From contig NZ_CP064056.1 in NCBI RefSeq assembly GCF_015775975.1, forward strand, positions 620,001 to 684,000: a stretch of DNA of 64,000 nt. The letters are read 5' to 3'. The notes below the pieces were generated by a model. The model saw nothing but the letters and a program-made list of their open reading frames with translations. It had not been told where the DNA came from and searched no databases. This stretch comes from Staphylococcus lloydii (GTDB lineage: Bacteria > Bacillota > Bacilli > Staphylococcales > Staphylococcaceae). Made by a program: the position numbers and the translations under genes. Positions 17,248-25,261 of this stretch are shown here, one piece after another. Every line of letters begins with the position of its first letter. The stretch's first letter is position 1.

Positions 17248-17287
17248 AAAAAGCACGAACCAACACTTTAGGTTCGTGCTTTTTTAT
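17248..17287 (+). terminator. Terminator of nptA
   Basis: A 14-bp stem (AAAAAGCACGAACC and complement) is followed by a T run. Confidence 0.88.
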
Positions 17288-17335
17288 TTAAATAATTATT
17301 AATCATATGTACTAATATAAAATATTAAACACAAA

Positions 17336-17349
17336 AGAAAACGTTTCCA
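17336..17349 (+). promoter_or_regulatory. Candidate cre site (CcpA) upstream of the SDR gene
   Basis: AGAAAACGTTTCCA matches the cre consensus TGNAANCGNTNNCA at all but the first defined position. It directly abuts the -35 of the SDR promoter. Confidence 0.6.
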
Positions 17350-17379
17350 TTGCAATGTATGAATTATTTATCTTACAAT
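17350..17379 (+). promoter_or_regulatory. Promoter of the SDR gene
   Basis: TTGCAA (17350-17355) and TACAAT (17374-17379) are separated by 18 bp. Confidence 0.5.
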
Positions 17380-17411
17380 CATTTTATAAAAGTTTTTTTG
17401 GAGGTATACAT

Positions 17412-18191
17412 ATGTCAATTTTGGATAAGTTTAAATTAGATAATCAAGTTGCTATCGTTACGGGTGGTGCTTCTGGGTTAGGAAAAGCTATGGGCAAAGG
17501 CTTAGCAGAAGCGGGTGCGCATTTAGTAATAGCAGATATTAATTTAGAACAAGCACAAACTACTGCAGATGAATTTACTAATGACACGGGCAATAAAGCC
17601 ATTGCTTGTAAAGTAGATGTAACGAATGTCGACGACGTTTATCAAATGGTTGAAGATGTTAAAAAAGAATTTGGTAGAATTGATATTTTATTTAATAATG
17701 CCGGCATAAATGAACATGTAAAATTTGAAGATATGCCATATGATAGATGGGTTAAAAATATGGATGTAAACATCAATAGTATGGTATTAGTATCGCAAGC
17801 GGTAGGCGAAGTAATGATTGAACAAAAACGTGGATCTATCGTAAATACATCTTCAATGTCTGGTATTATCGTAAATACGCCTCAACCACAAGCGGCATAT
17901 AATACCTCTAAAGGTGCAGTAATTATGTTTACAAAAAGCTTAGCTAACGAATGGGCAGAACATAATATCAGAGTGAATACGATTGCGCCAGGTTATATGA
18001 AAACTGAACTCACTAAAGATTACTTTGCTCAAGGTGGAGAAATGATTGATACATGGATGAAATTCACACCTATGGGTCGACCAGGTGTGCCAGAAGAATT
18101 ACAAGGTGCAGCATTATATTTAGCATCTGATGCGTCATCATTTGTGACAGGTAGTATTGTAACGATTGATGGTGGTTATACGGCTCTATAA
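17412..18191 (+). CDS. SDR-family polyol dehydrogenase (D-threitol dehydrogenase-like)
   Basis: The 259-residue enzyme is a classical short-chain dehydrogenase: the nucleotide-binding T-G-G-A-S-G-L-G-K-A near residue 20, N-N-A-G, catalytic Ser in T-S-S-M-S-G, and Y-x-x-x-K in A-A-Y-N-T-S-K-G. It should oxidise a polyol to a ketose with NAD(P). I start at ATG 17412 because TTTGGAGG lies just upstream. It is monocistronic beside the DeoR regulator and the DhaKL/RpiB operon; its cre site links it to the same catabolic system. In tetritol pathways an SDR converts D-threitol to D-erythrulose; that substrate is inferred from context. Confidence 0.75.
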   Translation: MSILDKFKLDNQVAIVTGGASGLGKAMGKGLAEAGAHLVIADINLEQAQTTADEFTNDTGNKAIACKVDVTNVDDVYQMVEDVKKEFGRIDILFNNAGINEHVKFEDMPYDRWVKNMDVNINSMVLVSQAVGEVMIEQKRGSIVNTSSMSGIIVNTPQPQAAYNTSKGAVIMFTKSLANEWAEHNIRVNTIAPGYMKTELTKDYFAQGGEMIDTWMKFTPMGRPGVPEELQGAALYLASDASSFVTGSIVTIDGGYTAL

Positions 18192-18207
18192 TTAAATAGC
18201 TATACAA

Positions 18208-18256
18208 TAAAAGCTCAAACCAGAATTTAGTTTTAAATCTGGTTTGAGCTTTTTTA
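18208..18256. terminator. Bidirectional terminator
   Basis: A perfect 16-bp stem (AAAAGCTCAAACCAGA and complement) between convergent genes has T runs on both sides. Confidence 0.88.
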
Positions 18257-18268
18257 ATTGTGTTTATG

Positions 18269-19033
18269 TTACTCAGCTATTGTTATTTTAAATGGAACAT
18301 CAGACAACCATTTACTATTAGGCTTTTTATTGGTGATTACTTCGTCGATGTCATTTAATTTGGCAAATGATAAGGTTGAAGAAACGTCAAACTTACTATG
18401 ATCTATAAGTGCGATGACTTTATCACTTTCTTGAACCATTTGTTTTTTTAATTGTACTTCTGGTAATGAAAAATCCGTTAAACCATTTTGTAATGTCAGA
18501 CCGTTTGCTGATAGGAAGAAATAATCGATATGATACATTTCTAAAATTTGTGAATCAATATTACCTGTAATTGCATTGGAATCTTGTGATACAAAACCGC
18601 CAACGATAAGCACAGTTAAATGTGGATTTTCTTTTAATAAAACAGCGTTTTCTAAGCCATTAGTAATTATAGTTAATTCCATTGTCGTTTCGGCGAGTAA
18701 TTTAGCTAACTCATACGTAGTAGAACTAGCATCTATCATGATGCATTGTTGTGGTTGAATTTTATTAATGGCGTTTTGGCTAATATGGTGTTTTTCGTCA
18801 TGTCTTTGTGTTAAACGATATGAAAAGTTAAGTTTAGAACCCATATTTTCATTTACCTTCGCTCCACCATGTGTACGAATTAACTTATTTTCACTTTCTA
18901 ATCTTCGTAAGTCACTTCTAACCGTTGCTTCAGTTACGCTTAAATAATTTGATAGTTGTTTTACAGTAGCCCTTTTATGAGATTTTATATATGTATAAAT
19001 ATTTTCACGTCGTTCATCTGCATACATTTTCAT
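18269..19033 (-). CDS. DeoR/GlpR-family sugar-responsive repressor
   Basis: The 254-residue protein has an N-terminal DeoR helix-turn-helix (A-T-V-K-Q-L-S-N-Y-L-S-V-T-E-A-T-V-R-S-D-L) and a C-terminal DeoR sensor domain that binds phosphorylated sugars. The latter shows D-A-S-S-T-T-Y-E-L-A, I-T-N-G-L-E and F-F-L-S-A-N-G-L. I start at ATG 19033 because AAGGATG lies 9 bases upstream; a GTG at 19042 would be too close. It is divergent from the dehydrogenase/DhaKL/RpiB operon, whose promoter region contains a 14-bp direct repeat. It probably represses that operon until a phosphorylated intermediate builds up. Confidence 0.85.
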   Translation of the reverse strand: MKMYADERRENIYTYIKSHKRATVKQLSNYLSVTEATVRSDLRRLESENKLIRTHGGAKVNENMGSKLNFSYRLTQRHDEKHHISQNAINKIQPQQCIMIDASSTTYELAKLLAETTMELTIITNGLENAVLLKENPHLTVLIVGGFVSQDSNAITGNIDSQILEMYHIDYFFLSANGLTLQNGLTDFSLPEVQLKKQMVQESDKVIALIDHSKFDVSSTLSFAKLNDIDEVITNKKPNSKWLSDVPFKITIAE

Positions 19034-19114
19034 TTGCGACACATCCTTAATTTTATCTTAATTCATTTTATATTATTACTCAATATGTAAATACAAACAA
19101 ACAAAAATGAAAAT

Positions 19115-19149
19115 AAACGAAAAAATATTTGAAGAAAACGAAAAAATAT
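19115..19149. promoter_or_regulatory. 14-bp direct repeat, candidate DeoR operator
   Basis: AAACGAAAAAATAT occurs at 19115-19128 and again at 19136-19149, exactly 21 bp apart (two helical turns). It overlaps the promoter of the polyol operon. DeoR-family repressors often use such spaced direct repeats. Confidence 0.5.
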
Positions 19150-19157
19150 ATTAAAAT
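19129..19157 (+). promoter_or_regulatory. Likely promoter of the polyol operon
   Basis: TTGAAG (19129-19134) and TAAAAT (19152-19157) are separated by 17 bp and lie within the repeat region. Confidence 0.4.
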
Positions 19158-19169
19158 AAAAATTGTAAA

Positions 19170-19183
19170 TGAAAGCGTTTCCT
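19170..19183 (+). promoter_or_regulatory. Candidate cre site of the polyol operon
   Basis: TGAAAGCGTTTCCT matches the cre consensus except for the last base. It lies just after the expected start of transcription, where CcpA would act as a roadblock. Confidence 0.6.
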
Positions 19184-19207
19184 AAAAATAAAAGGGAGTT
19201 GTATATT

Positions 19208-20290
19208 ATGACAAAGAAAAATTATCCTGACACTATGAATGCGGTAGTAGCCTATGCGCCTGAAGATTACAGATATGAAACTGTTGAGACACCTACAATT
19301 GAAAATGGTAAAGAAATTATAGTGAAGGTTGAAGCATGTGGTATTTGTGCAGGTGATATTAAAGCTTATGGTGGCGCGCCAAGTTTCTGGGGTGACGAAA
19401 CGCAACCGTCATACATTAAAGCACCAATGATTCCTGGCCATGAATTTATTGCGCGTGTCGTAGATAAAGGGGACGAAGTAACAGACTATGAAGTAGGGGA
19501 TAGAGTAATTTCTGAACAAATCGTTCCTTGTTGGAATTGTAGATTCTGTAACCGTGGAGAATATTGGATGTGTGAAAAACACGATCTATACGGTTTCCAA
19601 AACAATGTTAACGGCGGTATGGCTGAATATATGAAATTTACTAAAGAAGCTATTAACTATAAAGTTCCAGAAGATTTACCAATTGAAAAAGCGGCTTTAA
19701 TCGAACCTTATGCATGTAGTTTGCATGCAGTACAACGTGCCAATATTAAATTAGGCGACTTTGTCGTTTTATCTGGCGCAGGTACATTAGGCTTAGGTAT
19801 GGTAGGTGCAGCTAAAAAAGCTGGTGCTGAAACATTAGTAGTATTAGATATGAAAGACGACCGTTTAGATTTAGCTAAAAAATTCGGTGCTGACATCGTA
19901 ATGAACCCAGCTAAAGTTGATGTAGTAAAAGAAATTAAAGATATGACAGAAGGTTATGGTTGCGATACTTATATTGAAGCAACTGGTCATCCTAAATCAG
20001 TTGAGCAAGGATTAAGCGCGATTAGAAAATTAGGTAGATTTGTTGAATTCTCAGTATTTGGTGATCCTGTAACTGTAGATTGGAGTATTATATCTGACCG
20101 TAAAGAGTTAGACCTTATGGGTAGTCATTTAGGACCTTATTGTTACCCACTTGTTATTGATGGCATTCAAAACGGTGATTTCCCAACTGAAGGTGTAGTA
20201 ACTCATAAATTACCTCTCGAAAAATTTGAAGAAGGATTCGAGTTAATGAAAAAAGGCGACAAATCACTAAAAATTGTCTTAGAACCATAA
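19208..20290 (+). CDS. Zinc-dependent polyol dehydrogenase (erythritol/L-threitol dehydrogenase-like)
   Basis: The 360-residue protein is a medium-chain zinc alcohol dehydrogenase. Catalytic zinc ligands are in C-G-I-C-A-G-D and P-G-H-E-F; the structural zinc is held by four Cys in P-C-W-N-C-R-F-C-N-R-G-E-Y-W-M-C. A Rossmann motif G-A-G-T-L-G-L-G follows mid-protein. The stretch A-P-S-F-W-G-D resembles erythritol/L-threitol dehydrogenases of the EltD type as I remember them. ATG 19208 follows AAGGGAG. It heads an operon with dhaK, dhaL and rpiB, and likely oxidises a tetritol to erythrulose. Confidence 0.8.
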   Translation: MTKKNYPDTMNAVVAYAPEDYRYETVETPTIENGKEIIVKVEACGICAGDIKAYGGAPSFWGDETQPSYIKAPMIPGHEFIARVVDKGDEVTDYEVGDRVISEQIVPCWNCRFCNRGEYWMCEKHDLYGFQNNVNGGMAEYMKFTKEAINYKVPEDLPIEKAALIEPYACSLHAVQRANIKLGDFVVLSGAGTLGLGMVGAAKKAGAETLVVLDMKDDRLDLAKKFGADIVMNPAKVDVVKEIKDMTEGYGCDTYIEATGHPKSVEQGLSAIRKLGRFVEFSVFGDPVTVDWSIISDRKELDLMGSHLGPYCYPLVIDGIQNGDFPTEGVVTHKLPLEKFEEGFELMKKGDKSLKIVLEP

Positions 20291-20333
20291 ACATCAAAGA
20301 AGAATATAGCTTCAATAAAGGAGAGAGTAATAA

Positions 20334-21332
20334 ATGAAGAAAATGATAAATAATCCGGATAATGTTATCGATGAGTTAATGACAGGATATCTTGCGGCTT
20401 ATCCAGAATACATTAGAAGATCATCTTTACATCAACGTGCCCTTATCGGTACTAAACGACATGAAAAAAGAAAAGTAAGTGTGTTAATTGGTGGCGGTTC
20501 TGGTCACGAACCTGGATTTTTAGGTTATGTCGGTAAAGGTATGGCAGATGGTGTTGCGGTAGGTAACATCTTTGCCTCTCCTTCACCAATCCCTATTCAA
20601 GCTGTTACGAGAGAAATTAGTCAAGGTCACGGTGTACTTTATATTTATGGTAACTACGCTGGTGATTTAATGAACTTTGAAATGGCTAGTGAAATGACTG
20701 AAATTGAAGATGACATCCAAACTGAAGTTGTTATCGGTAATGATGATGTAGCATCTTCTAAAGATATAGATGATAGACGTGGTATCGCTGGTGAATTATT
20801 GGTATTCAAAGCGGCTGGTGCAGCGGCAGACTTTGGCTATGATTTATCAGAAGTTAAACGCATTGCACAATTAGCCAATGATAATACACGTTCTATGGGT
20901 ATCGGACTTAGTCCTTGTTACTTACCTCAAACTGGTAAGCCAAGCTTTGATTTAGAAGACAATGAAATGGAAATTGGACTTGGGCACCATGGCGAACCGG
21001 GGATTGAAAAAACTACGATTCGTACTGCTAAAGAAACGGTTAACGTGATCATGAAAAACATTCTAAATGAAGGACTATACAAAAGTGGTGATGAAGTAGC
21101 AGTGTTAGTGAATGGTTTAGGTGCTACTTCACAAATGGAATTATACATCATTAACAAAGAAGTGAATGAAATATTAGAAGAAAAAAATATCGTTACTTAC
21201 AAATCCTACGTAGGTAATTTCATTACATCAATGGAAATGGGCGGCTTTTCGGTAACATTGATGAAGTTGGATGACACATTGAAATCATGTCTTGCACATC
21301 CAGTAGATTGCCCTAATTTTAAAGAAGTGTAG
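20334..21332 (+). CDS. dhaK: DhaK-type ketose kinase subunit
   Basis: The 332-residue protein is the substrate-binding subunit of a dihydroxyacetone-type kinase. It shows I-G-G-G-S-G-H-E-P-G-F-L-G-Y, G-N-I-F-A-S-P-S-P and H-H-G-E-P-G, where His binds the ketose covalently as a hemiaminal in characterised DhaK proteins. With DhaL (next gene) it would phosphorylate a short ketose. Because RpiB and two polyol dehydrogenases share the locus, the substrate is more likely erythrulose than dihydroxyacetone; this is inference. AAAGGAGAGAG precedes the ATG. Confidence 0.85.
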   Translation: MKKMINNPDNVIDELMTGYLAAYPEYIRRSSLHQRALIGTKRHEKRKVSVLIGGGSGHEPGFLGYVGKGMADGVAVGNIFASPSPIPIQAVTREISQGHGVLYIYGNYAGDLMNFEMASEMTEIEDDIQTEVVIGNDDVASSKDIDDRRGIAGELLVFKAAGAAADFGYDLSEVKRIAQLANDNTRSMGIGLSPCYLPQTGKPSFDLEDNEMEIGLGHHGEPGIEKTTIRTAKETVNVIMKNILNEGLYKSGDEVAVLVNGLGATSQMELYIINKEVNEILEEKNIVTYKSYVGNFITSMEMGGFSVTLMKLDDTLKSCLAHPVDCPNFKEV

Positions 21333-21340
21333 GTGGAATG

Positions 21341-21976
21341 ATGACATTAACAAGTAATGATTATAAAGCATATATTTTAGCTTTAACGGAATTATTTGCG
21401 ACAAAAAAGGATTACCTATGTGAATTAGATAGAAAAATTGGTGACGGTGACCATGGTGTAACAATGAATATTGGTTATCAAGCAGTCAAAGACACTGTAG
21501 AACAAGAACTACAAGAGCAAAATGATATTGCTAAAATTAGCGTTGCTGTAGGTAAAAGCTTTTTAGATGCGGTCGGTTCTTCAGTAGGGCCATTGTATGC
21601 TTCAGGTTATTTAAAAGCTGCAGTTGCTGTTAAAAATCAGACTGAACTTGATGATGATGGTTTATTTGATTTTTGGATTTCTTTCAGTAAAGGCATTAAA
21701 GATAGAGGGAAAGCAAAAATCGGTGATAAAACTATGATAGATACACTAGAACCATTTTACACAACCTTAGAGGAACAACGTTCTAATGGTCTGTCTTTCT
21801 CAGAAGCATTTGGAAAAGCATTAGAACATGCGAAAAAAGGAATGGAAAGTACAAAAGATATCGTTTCAAATAAAGGACGCTCAAAACGTTTAGGATATCG
21901 TTCACAAGGACATGTTGATCCAGGTGCGATGTCAGCATACTTAATGTTAGAAACATTTCAGTCCTTTGCTAAATAA
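21341..21976 (+). CDS. dhaL: DhaL-type nucleotide-binding kinase subunit
   Basis: The 211-residue protein is the nucleotide-binding partner of DhaK. The Mg-nucleotide-binding motif is D-R-K-I-G-D-G-D-H-G-V-T-M-N near residue 28, and D-A-V-G-S-S-V-G-P-L and G-D-K-T-M-I-D-T-L follow. Two adjacent ATG codons exist (21338 and 21341); AGGTGG at 21331-21336 is better spaced for the second. The gene begins a few bases after dhaK, so translation is coupled. No DhaM phosphotransferase gene is adjacent, so the phosphoryl donor may be ATP directly or a DhaM encoded elsewhere. Confidence 0.85.
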   Translation: MTLTSNDYKAYILALTELFATKKDYLCELDRKIGDGDHGVTMNIGYQAVKDTVEQELQEQNDIAKISVAVGKSFLDAVGSSVGPLYASGYLKAAVAVKNQTELDDDGLFDFWISFSKGIKDRGKAKIGDKTMIDTLEPFYTTLEEQRSNGLSFSEAFGKALEHAKKGMESTKDIVSNKGRSKRLGYRSQGHVDPGAMSAYLMLETFQSFAK

Positions 21977-22009
21977 AAATAAGTAATAAATATAAGGAGG
22001 CACAAGACG

Positions 22010-22456
22010 ATGAAAATTGCTATAGGTGCTGATCACAACGGTTATGATTTAAAAGAAGCGGTAAAAAAACAAGTTGAAGACATGGGTCATGAAGTGGAAG
22101 ATTTTGGTTGCCATCATTGTGCAGAAACAGATTACCCTGATGTTGCTGCAGAAGTTGGTAAAAGTATTCAACAAGGAAATAATGAACGAGGTATTTTAAT
22201 TTGTGGTACTGGCATCGGTGTTGCCATAGCTGCAAATAAAGTTAAAGGTATTAGAGCAGCAATGGCACATGACGTATACTCTGCAGAACGTGCACAATTA
22301 AGTAATAATGCTCAAATTTTAACTATGGGCGCACAAATTATTGGTGTTGAAGTAGCTAAGAAAAATGTAGAAGCTTACTTAAATGTTGCATGGGAAGGCG
22401 GTTCTCAACGTAAAGTTGATAAAATCGTAGATATAGAAGCATCTGAAGCTGAATAG
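22010..22456 (+). CDS. rpiB: RpiB/LacAB-family sugar-phosphate isomerase
   Basis: The 148-residue enzyme is an RpiB-type isomerase. It starts I-A-I-G-A-D-H-N-G-Y, has the catalytic Cys in I-L-I-C-G-T-G-I-G and continues A-A-N-K-x-x-G-I-R-A-A. Family members interconvert ribulose and ribose 5-phosphates, or erythrulose 4-phosphate and erythrose 4-phosphate in tetritol pathways. As last gene of the dehydrogenase-DhaK-DhaL operon it would make D-erythrose 4-phosphate for the pentose phosphate pathway. AAGGAGG precedes the ATG and a terminator follows. Confidence 0.85.
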   Translation: MKIAIGADHNGYDLKEAVKKQVEDMGHEVEDFGCHHCAETDYPDVAAEVGKSIQQGNNERGILICGTGIGVAIAANKVKGIRAAMAHDVYSAERAQLSNNAQILTMGAQIIGVEVAKKNVEAYLNVAWEGGSQRKVDKIVDIEASEAE

Positions 22457-22498
22457 TAACTTGAAAAATGACAAGTAGAAGCATAGTTTAATAAAGCA

Positions 22499-22537
22499 TA
22501 AAAGGACAAAACCTATCATTGGTTTTGTCCTTTTTGT
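22499..22537 (+). terminator. Terminator of the polyol operon
   Basis: A 12-bp stem (AAAGGACAAAAC / GTTTTGTCCTTT) is followed by T residues. Confidence 0.85.
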
Positions 22538-22667
22538 GTTTTATAAGTCTTAAAAATGTAATAGCTTTATGTCCAAAACATGACAAATTTTAAAATGTAT
22601 TGTTCATAAAACTTTTCTTATATATTATTAAATTGTATGTAATAAACAAGTGAACGGAGGCTCAAAA

Positions 22668-23915
22668 GTGTCTTTAAAAAATAACTTTTCCATGAAGTTA
22701 TATTTGGTATTTTTTGTAGCGTTAATTTGTTTAACAATATTTTCAACACACAACGCATCTGCACATGCGACGTTGGAAAAAGTAACGCCTCAAGAAAACA
22801 GTATAGTTAAATCACAACCTAAACAGATAGAATTACAATTTAACGAGCCTGTTAATACAAAATACTCTAGCATTACTATTTATGATGATAGTGGTCATGA
22901 GATTGATCAAGTTAAACCTAATTCTACTGGACATAATAAAACATTAGCATTTGATGTTGATCAATTAAAAAAAGGAACGCACAAAATAAAATGGCATGCC
23001 ATGTCAGCTGATGGCCATGAAGTAGGCAACCAATTTGAATTTTCTATTGGTAAAAAAACAGCTAATAATGTAGATACAACACCGCCATTTTTTGAAACTG
23101 CAGCATTTTGGTTTGGCTTTTTACGCTTTTTAGCAGAAGGATCTATGATTATACTAATAGGTCTATTCTTAGTTAATAAAATGGCTAATAAAAAAGGTCT
23201 GCCAGAATTTAATGTGATTCCTAAATATCGTTCTGCAATTTGGATGATTATAGGCGTTACATTTATGACATGTTTAGTATATTTGATGTCACTTACTTCA
23301 GATGTAAGTAGTCAAATACTAACGTTAAATATAGAGACGTTACTGCAAGTCCCTTTATTATTGTCATTATTAGCTATTATTGTTCTGCTAATTTTATTTA
23401 GTTTGAAAAATATGTTGGAGAGCTGGTACATACTGATCGCACTTATGGTATTAGTCGTTTTGAGTATGTCAGGTCACGCTTTTGCACAGCAATTTCCTAT
23501 ATGGTCAATAATCATTCGCACAATGCATTTATTAGGTATGTCGATTTGGTTAGGTGCATTAGTTTATCTGTTTTGTGTAACACTTAATAACAAAACGAAC
23601 CAACTATTGAATCTTAAAAAGTTTTTATTAAAAGTTAATAGTATAGCCGTATTGATGATTATTATATCTGGCATATTAATGGTGATTGATGAATCAAGCA
23701 TATTAAATGTATTTAATCATCTTCAGACGTGGTCAGTGTTAGTAATTGTTAAAATTTTAGGAGTTATTGCAATGATGTGTCTTGGCGCTTATCAGACTAC
23801 GCGTGCGTTAAGTCGTCAATATACGAACAGATCAATGTTATCACTAGAAATAATTATAGGTATCATACTCATAGTTGCAGGTATTATTATGAGTCAAATT
23901 AATATACCAACTTAA
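22668..23915 (+). CDS. CopC-CopD fusion copper protein (YcnJ type)
   Basis: The protein has 415 residues. A signal peptide ends at S-A-H-A, leaving His near the mature N-terminus as in CopC, where it binds Cu(II). Residues about 30-125 form the CopC beta barrel, including K-W-H-A-M-S-A-D-G-H. Residues about 145-415 carry around eight membrane helices of CopD. It probably imports or passes copper inward. I start at GTG 22668 because ACGGAGG is 7 bases upstream; a GTG at 22650 precedes that site. It forms an operon with a YcnI protein and a DUF2871-like protein, and no copper repressor lies beside it. Confidence 0.85.
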   Translation: MSLKNNFSMKLYLVFFVALICLTIFSTHNASAHATLEKVTPQENSIVKSQPKQIELQFNEPVNTKYSSITIYDDSGHEIDQVKPNSTGHNKTLAFDVDQLKKGTHKIKWHAMSADGHEVGNQFEFSIGKKTANNVDTTPPFFETAAFWFGFLRFLAEGSMIILIGLFLVNKMANKKGLPEFNVIPKYRSAIWMIIGVTFMTCLVYLMSLTSDVSSQILTLNIETLLQVPLLLSLLAIIVLLILFSLKNMLESWYILIALMVLVVLSMSGHAFAQQFPIWSIIIRTMHLLGMSIWLGALVYLFCVTLNNKTNQLLNLKKFLLKVNSIAVLMIIISGILMVIDESSILNVFNHLQTWSVLVIVKILGVIAMMCLGAYQTTRALSRQYTNRSMLSLEIIIGIILIVAGIIMSQINIPT

Positions 23916-23927
23916 AGGAGAAGAAAT

Positions 23928-24512
23928 ATGAAAAAAATAGTAGTAACTATCGTAGCATTTATTGTTGTTTTAAGTATGTCTAAAGTTGCCGATGCGCACG
24001 TAACACTAAATCCTAATACAAGTAAACCCGGATCTTATGATAAATATGATGTGAGAGTACCTGTAGAAAAAGATGAAAATACGACAAAAGTTGAACTGAA
24101 AGTGCCTAAAGGTTTAAATGTAGTCGGAGTTGAGCCAGTAAACGGTTTTGACCATAAATTTACTAAAGATAAAAAAGGTAATATAACTAAAATTACTTGG
24201 GAAGCAACTAATGGTGGCATTAAACCTAATGAATTTATCGATTTACCAATTCAAGTAGCTAACCCTGATAAAGAAGGTAAATTCAAATGGGACGCTTACC
24301 AAACATACAAAAATGGTGATGTTGTAAAATGGACAGGTAATGAAAAGTCTGAGACGCCTGCGCCCGTTACTGCTGTAAGTAAATCAAGTAATAGCGAACA
24401 AGGAAATGAACAAGGTGACGCTTCACAAAGTAATGTAGCACTATGGATAGTATCTATTATTGCGATTATCTTATCGTTAATTGCTATATTTAAAAAATCT
24501 CGTAAATCATAA
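23928..24512 (+). CDS. YcnI-family (DUF1775) copper-binding protein
   Basis: The 194-residue protein has a signal peptide ending in A-D-A-H, so the mature protein begins with His, the copper ligand of YcnI proteins. A beta domain (about residues 24-140) follows with N-P-N-T-S-K-P-G-S-Y, W-E-A-T-N-G-G-I and L-P-I-Q-V. A Ser/Gln/Asn-rich linker leads to a C-terminal membrane anchor (about residues 170-187) and a basic tail. It is probably an external copper chaperone for the CopCD protein encoded 12 bases upstream. AAAGGAG precedes the ATG. Confidence 0.85.
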   Translation: MKKIVVTIVAFIVVLSMSKVADAHVTLNPNTSKPGSYDKYDVRVPVEKDENTTKVELKVPKGLNVVGVEPVNGFDHKFTKDKKGNITKITWEATNGGIKPNEFIDLPIQVANPDKEGKFKWDAYQTYKNGDVVKWTGNEKSETPAPVTAVSKSSNSEQGNEQGDASQSNVALWIVSIIAIILSLIAIFKKSRKS

Positions 24513-24582
24513 AGAAAAGTGCTATCGTTAGTAATGAGGTAGATAAACTATTCGGTGGTTTATCAAATTAGGAGGGTCATCG

Positions 24583-24996
24583 ATGCGTAGAATTTTATAT
24601 GCATTTTTAATCTATACGGTAATTGGTTTAATCAGTGGCTTTTATTATAGGGAATTAACTGTTGCACATCATTTTACTGGTGATACGCAGTTAAAAGTTT
24701 TACACACGCATTTATTAATGCTAGGGATGTTTATGCATTTAGTGTTACTGCCATTTGAAAAACTGTTTAAATTATCTAGTTATTATCTCTTTAATTGGTT
24801 CTTTATCATTTATAATCTGGGTGTCTTATTTACGGTAGGTATGATGTTTATGAAAGGTACTTACCAAGTGATAGGGAAAACAGTACCTGAATCATTCGCT
24901 GGGTATGCAGGTATTGGTCATACAGTACTGACAGCTGGATTTGTATTATTATTCTTTTTACTCAAAAATGCATTAATAAAAGATCCAAGAGATTAA
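24583..24996 (+). CDS. DUF2871-like four-helix membrane protein
   Basis: The 137-residue protein has about four transmembrane helices. Conserved-looking histidines lie at helix ends: A-H-H-F after helix 1, H-T-H-L-L-M-L-G-M-F-M-H in helix 2 and G-I-G-H in helix 4. This resembles the DUF2871 family and is reminiscent of heme- or copper-binding subunits of terminal oxidases. It lies 70 bases behind the YcnI gene on the same strand with GGAGG before its ATG, so it may be co-transcribed with the copper genes. The function is unknown; heme or copper binding is inference. Confidence 0.65.
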   Translation: MRRILYAFLIYTVIGLISGFYYRELTVAHHFTGDTQLKVLHTHLLMLGMFMHLVLLPFEKLFKLSSYYLFNWFFIIYNLGVLFTVGMMFMKGTYQVIGKTVPESFAGYAGIGHTVLTAGFVLLFFLLKNALIKDPRD

Positions 24997-25044
24997 TATT
25001 TAAAATTAACAAAGAGTTAGGTTAGCATTCCTAACTTAAAAAAA

Positions 25045-25091
25045 GCAACTCATTTTACTGATTTAATCAGGTGAAAATGAGTTGTTTTTTT
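25045..25091 (+). terminator. Terminator of the copper operon
   Basis: An 11-bp stem (CAACTCATTTT / AAAATGAGTTG) is followed by seven T. A small hairpin (GTTAG...CTAAC) precedes it. Confidence 0.85.
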
Positions 25092-25247
25092 ATTCTCGCT
25101 ACTTTTTTAAGTGATCTGGCACAAGTTTATAATAAGGGACTGAAAAATTATCAAGTACAAGCATTTTTTAATTTAACAACTACTAATATGCCAAAAGTGA
25201 CGAAATAATGAAAATACAATTACAACTAATTTGTACAATGGAGAAAA

Positions 25248-25261
25248 TGTAAACGTTTATA
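25248..25261 (+). promoter_or_regulatory. Candidate cre site upstream of iruO
   Basis: TGTAAACGTTTATA matches the cre consensus with one mismatch. It lies directly before the -35 and the Fur box. Confidence 0.4.
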
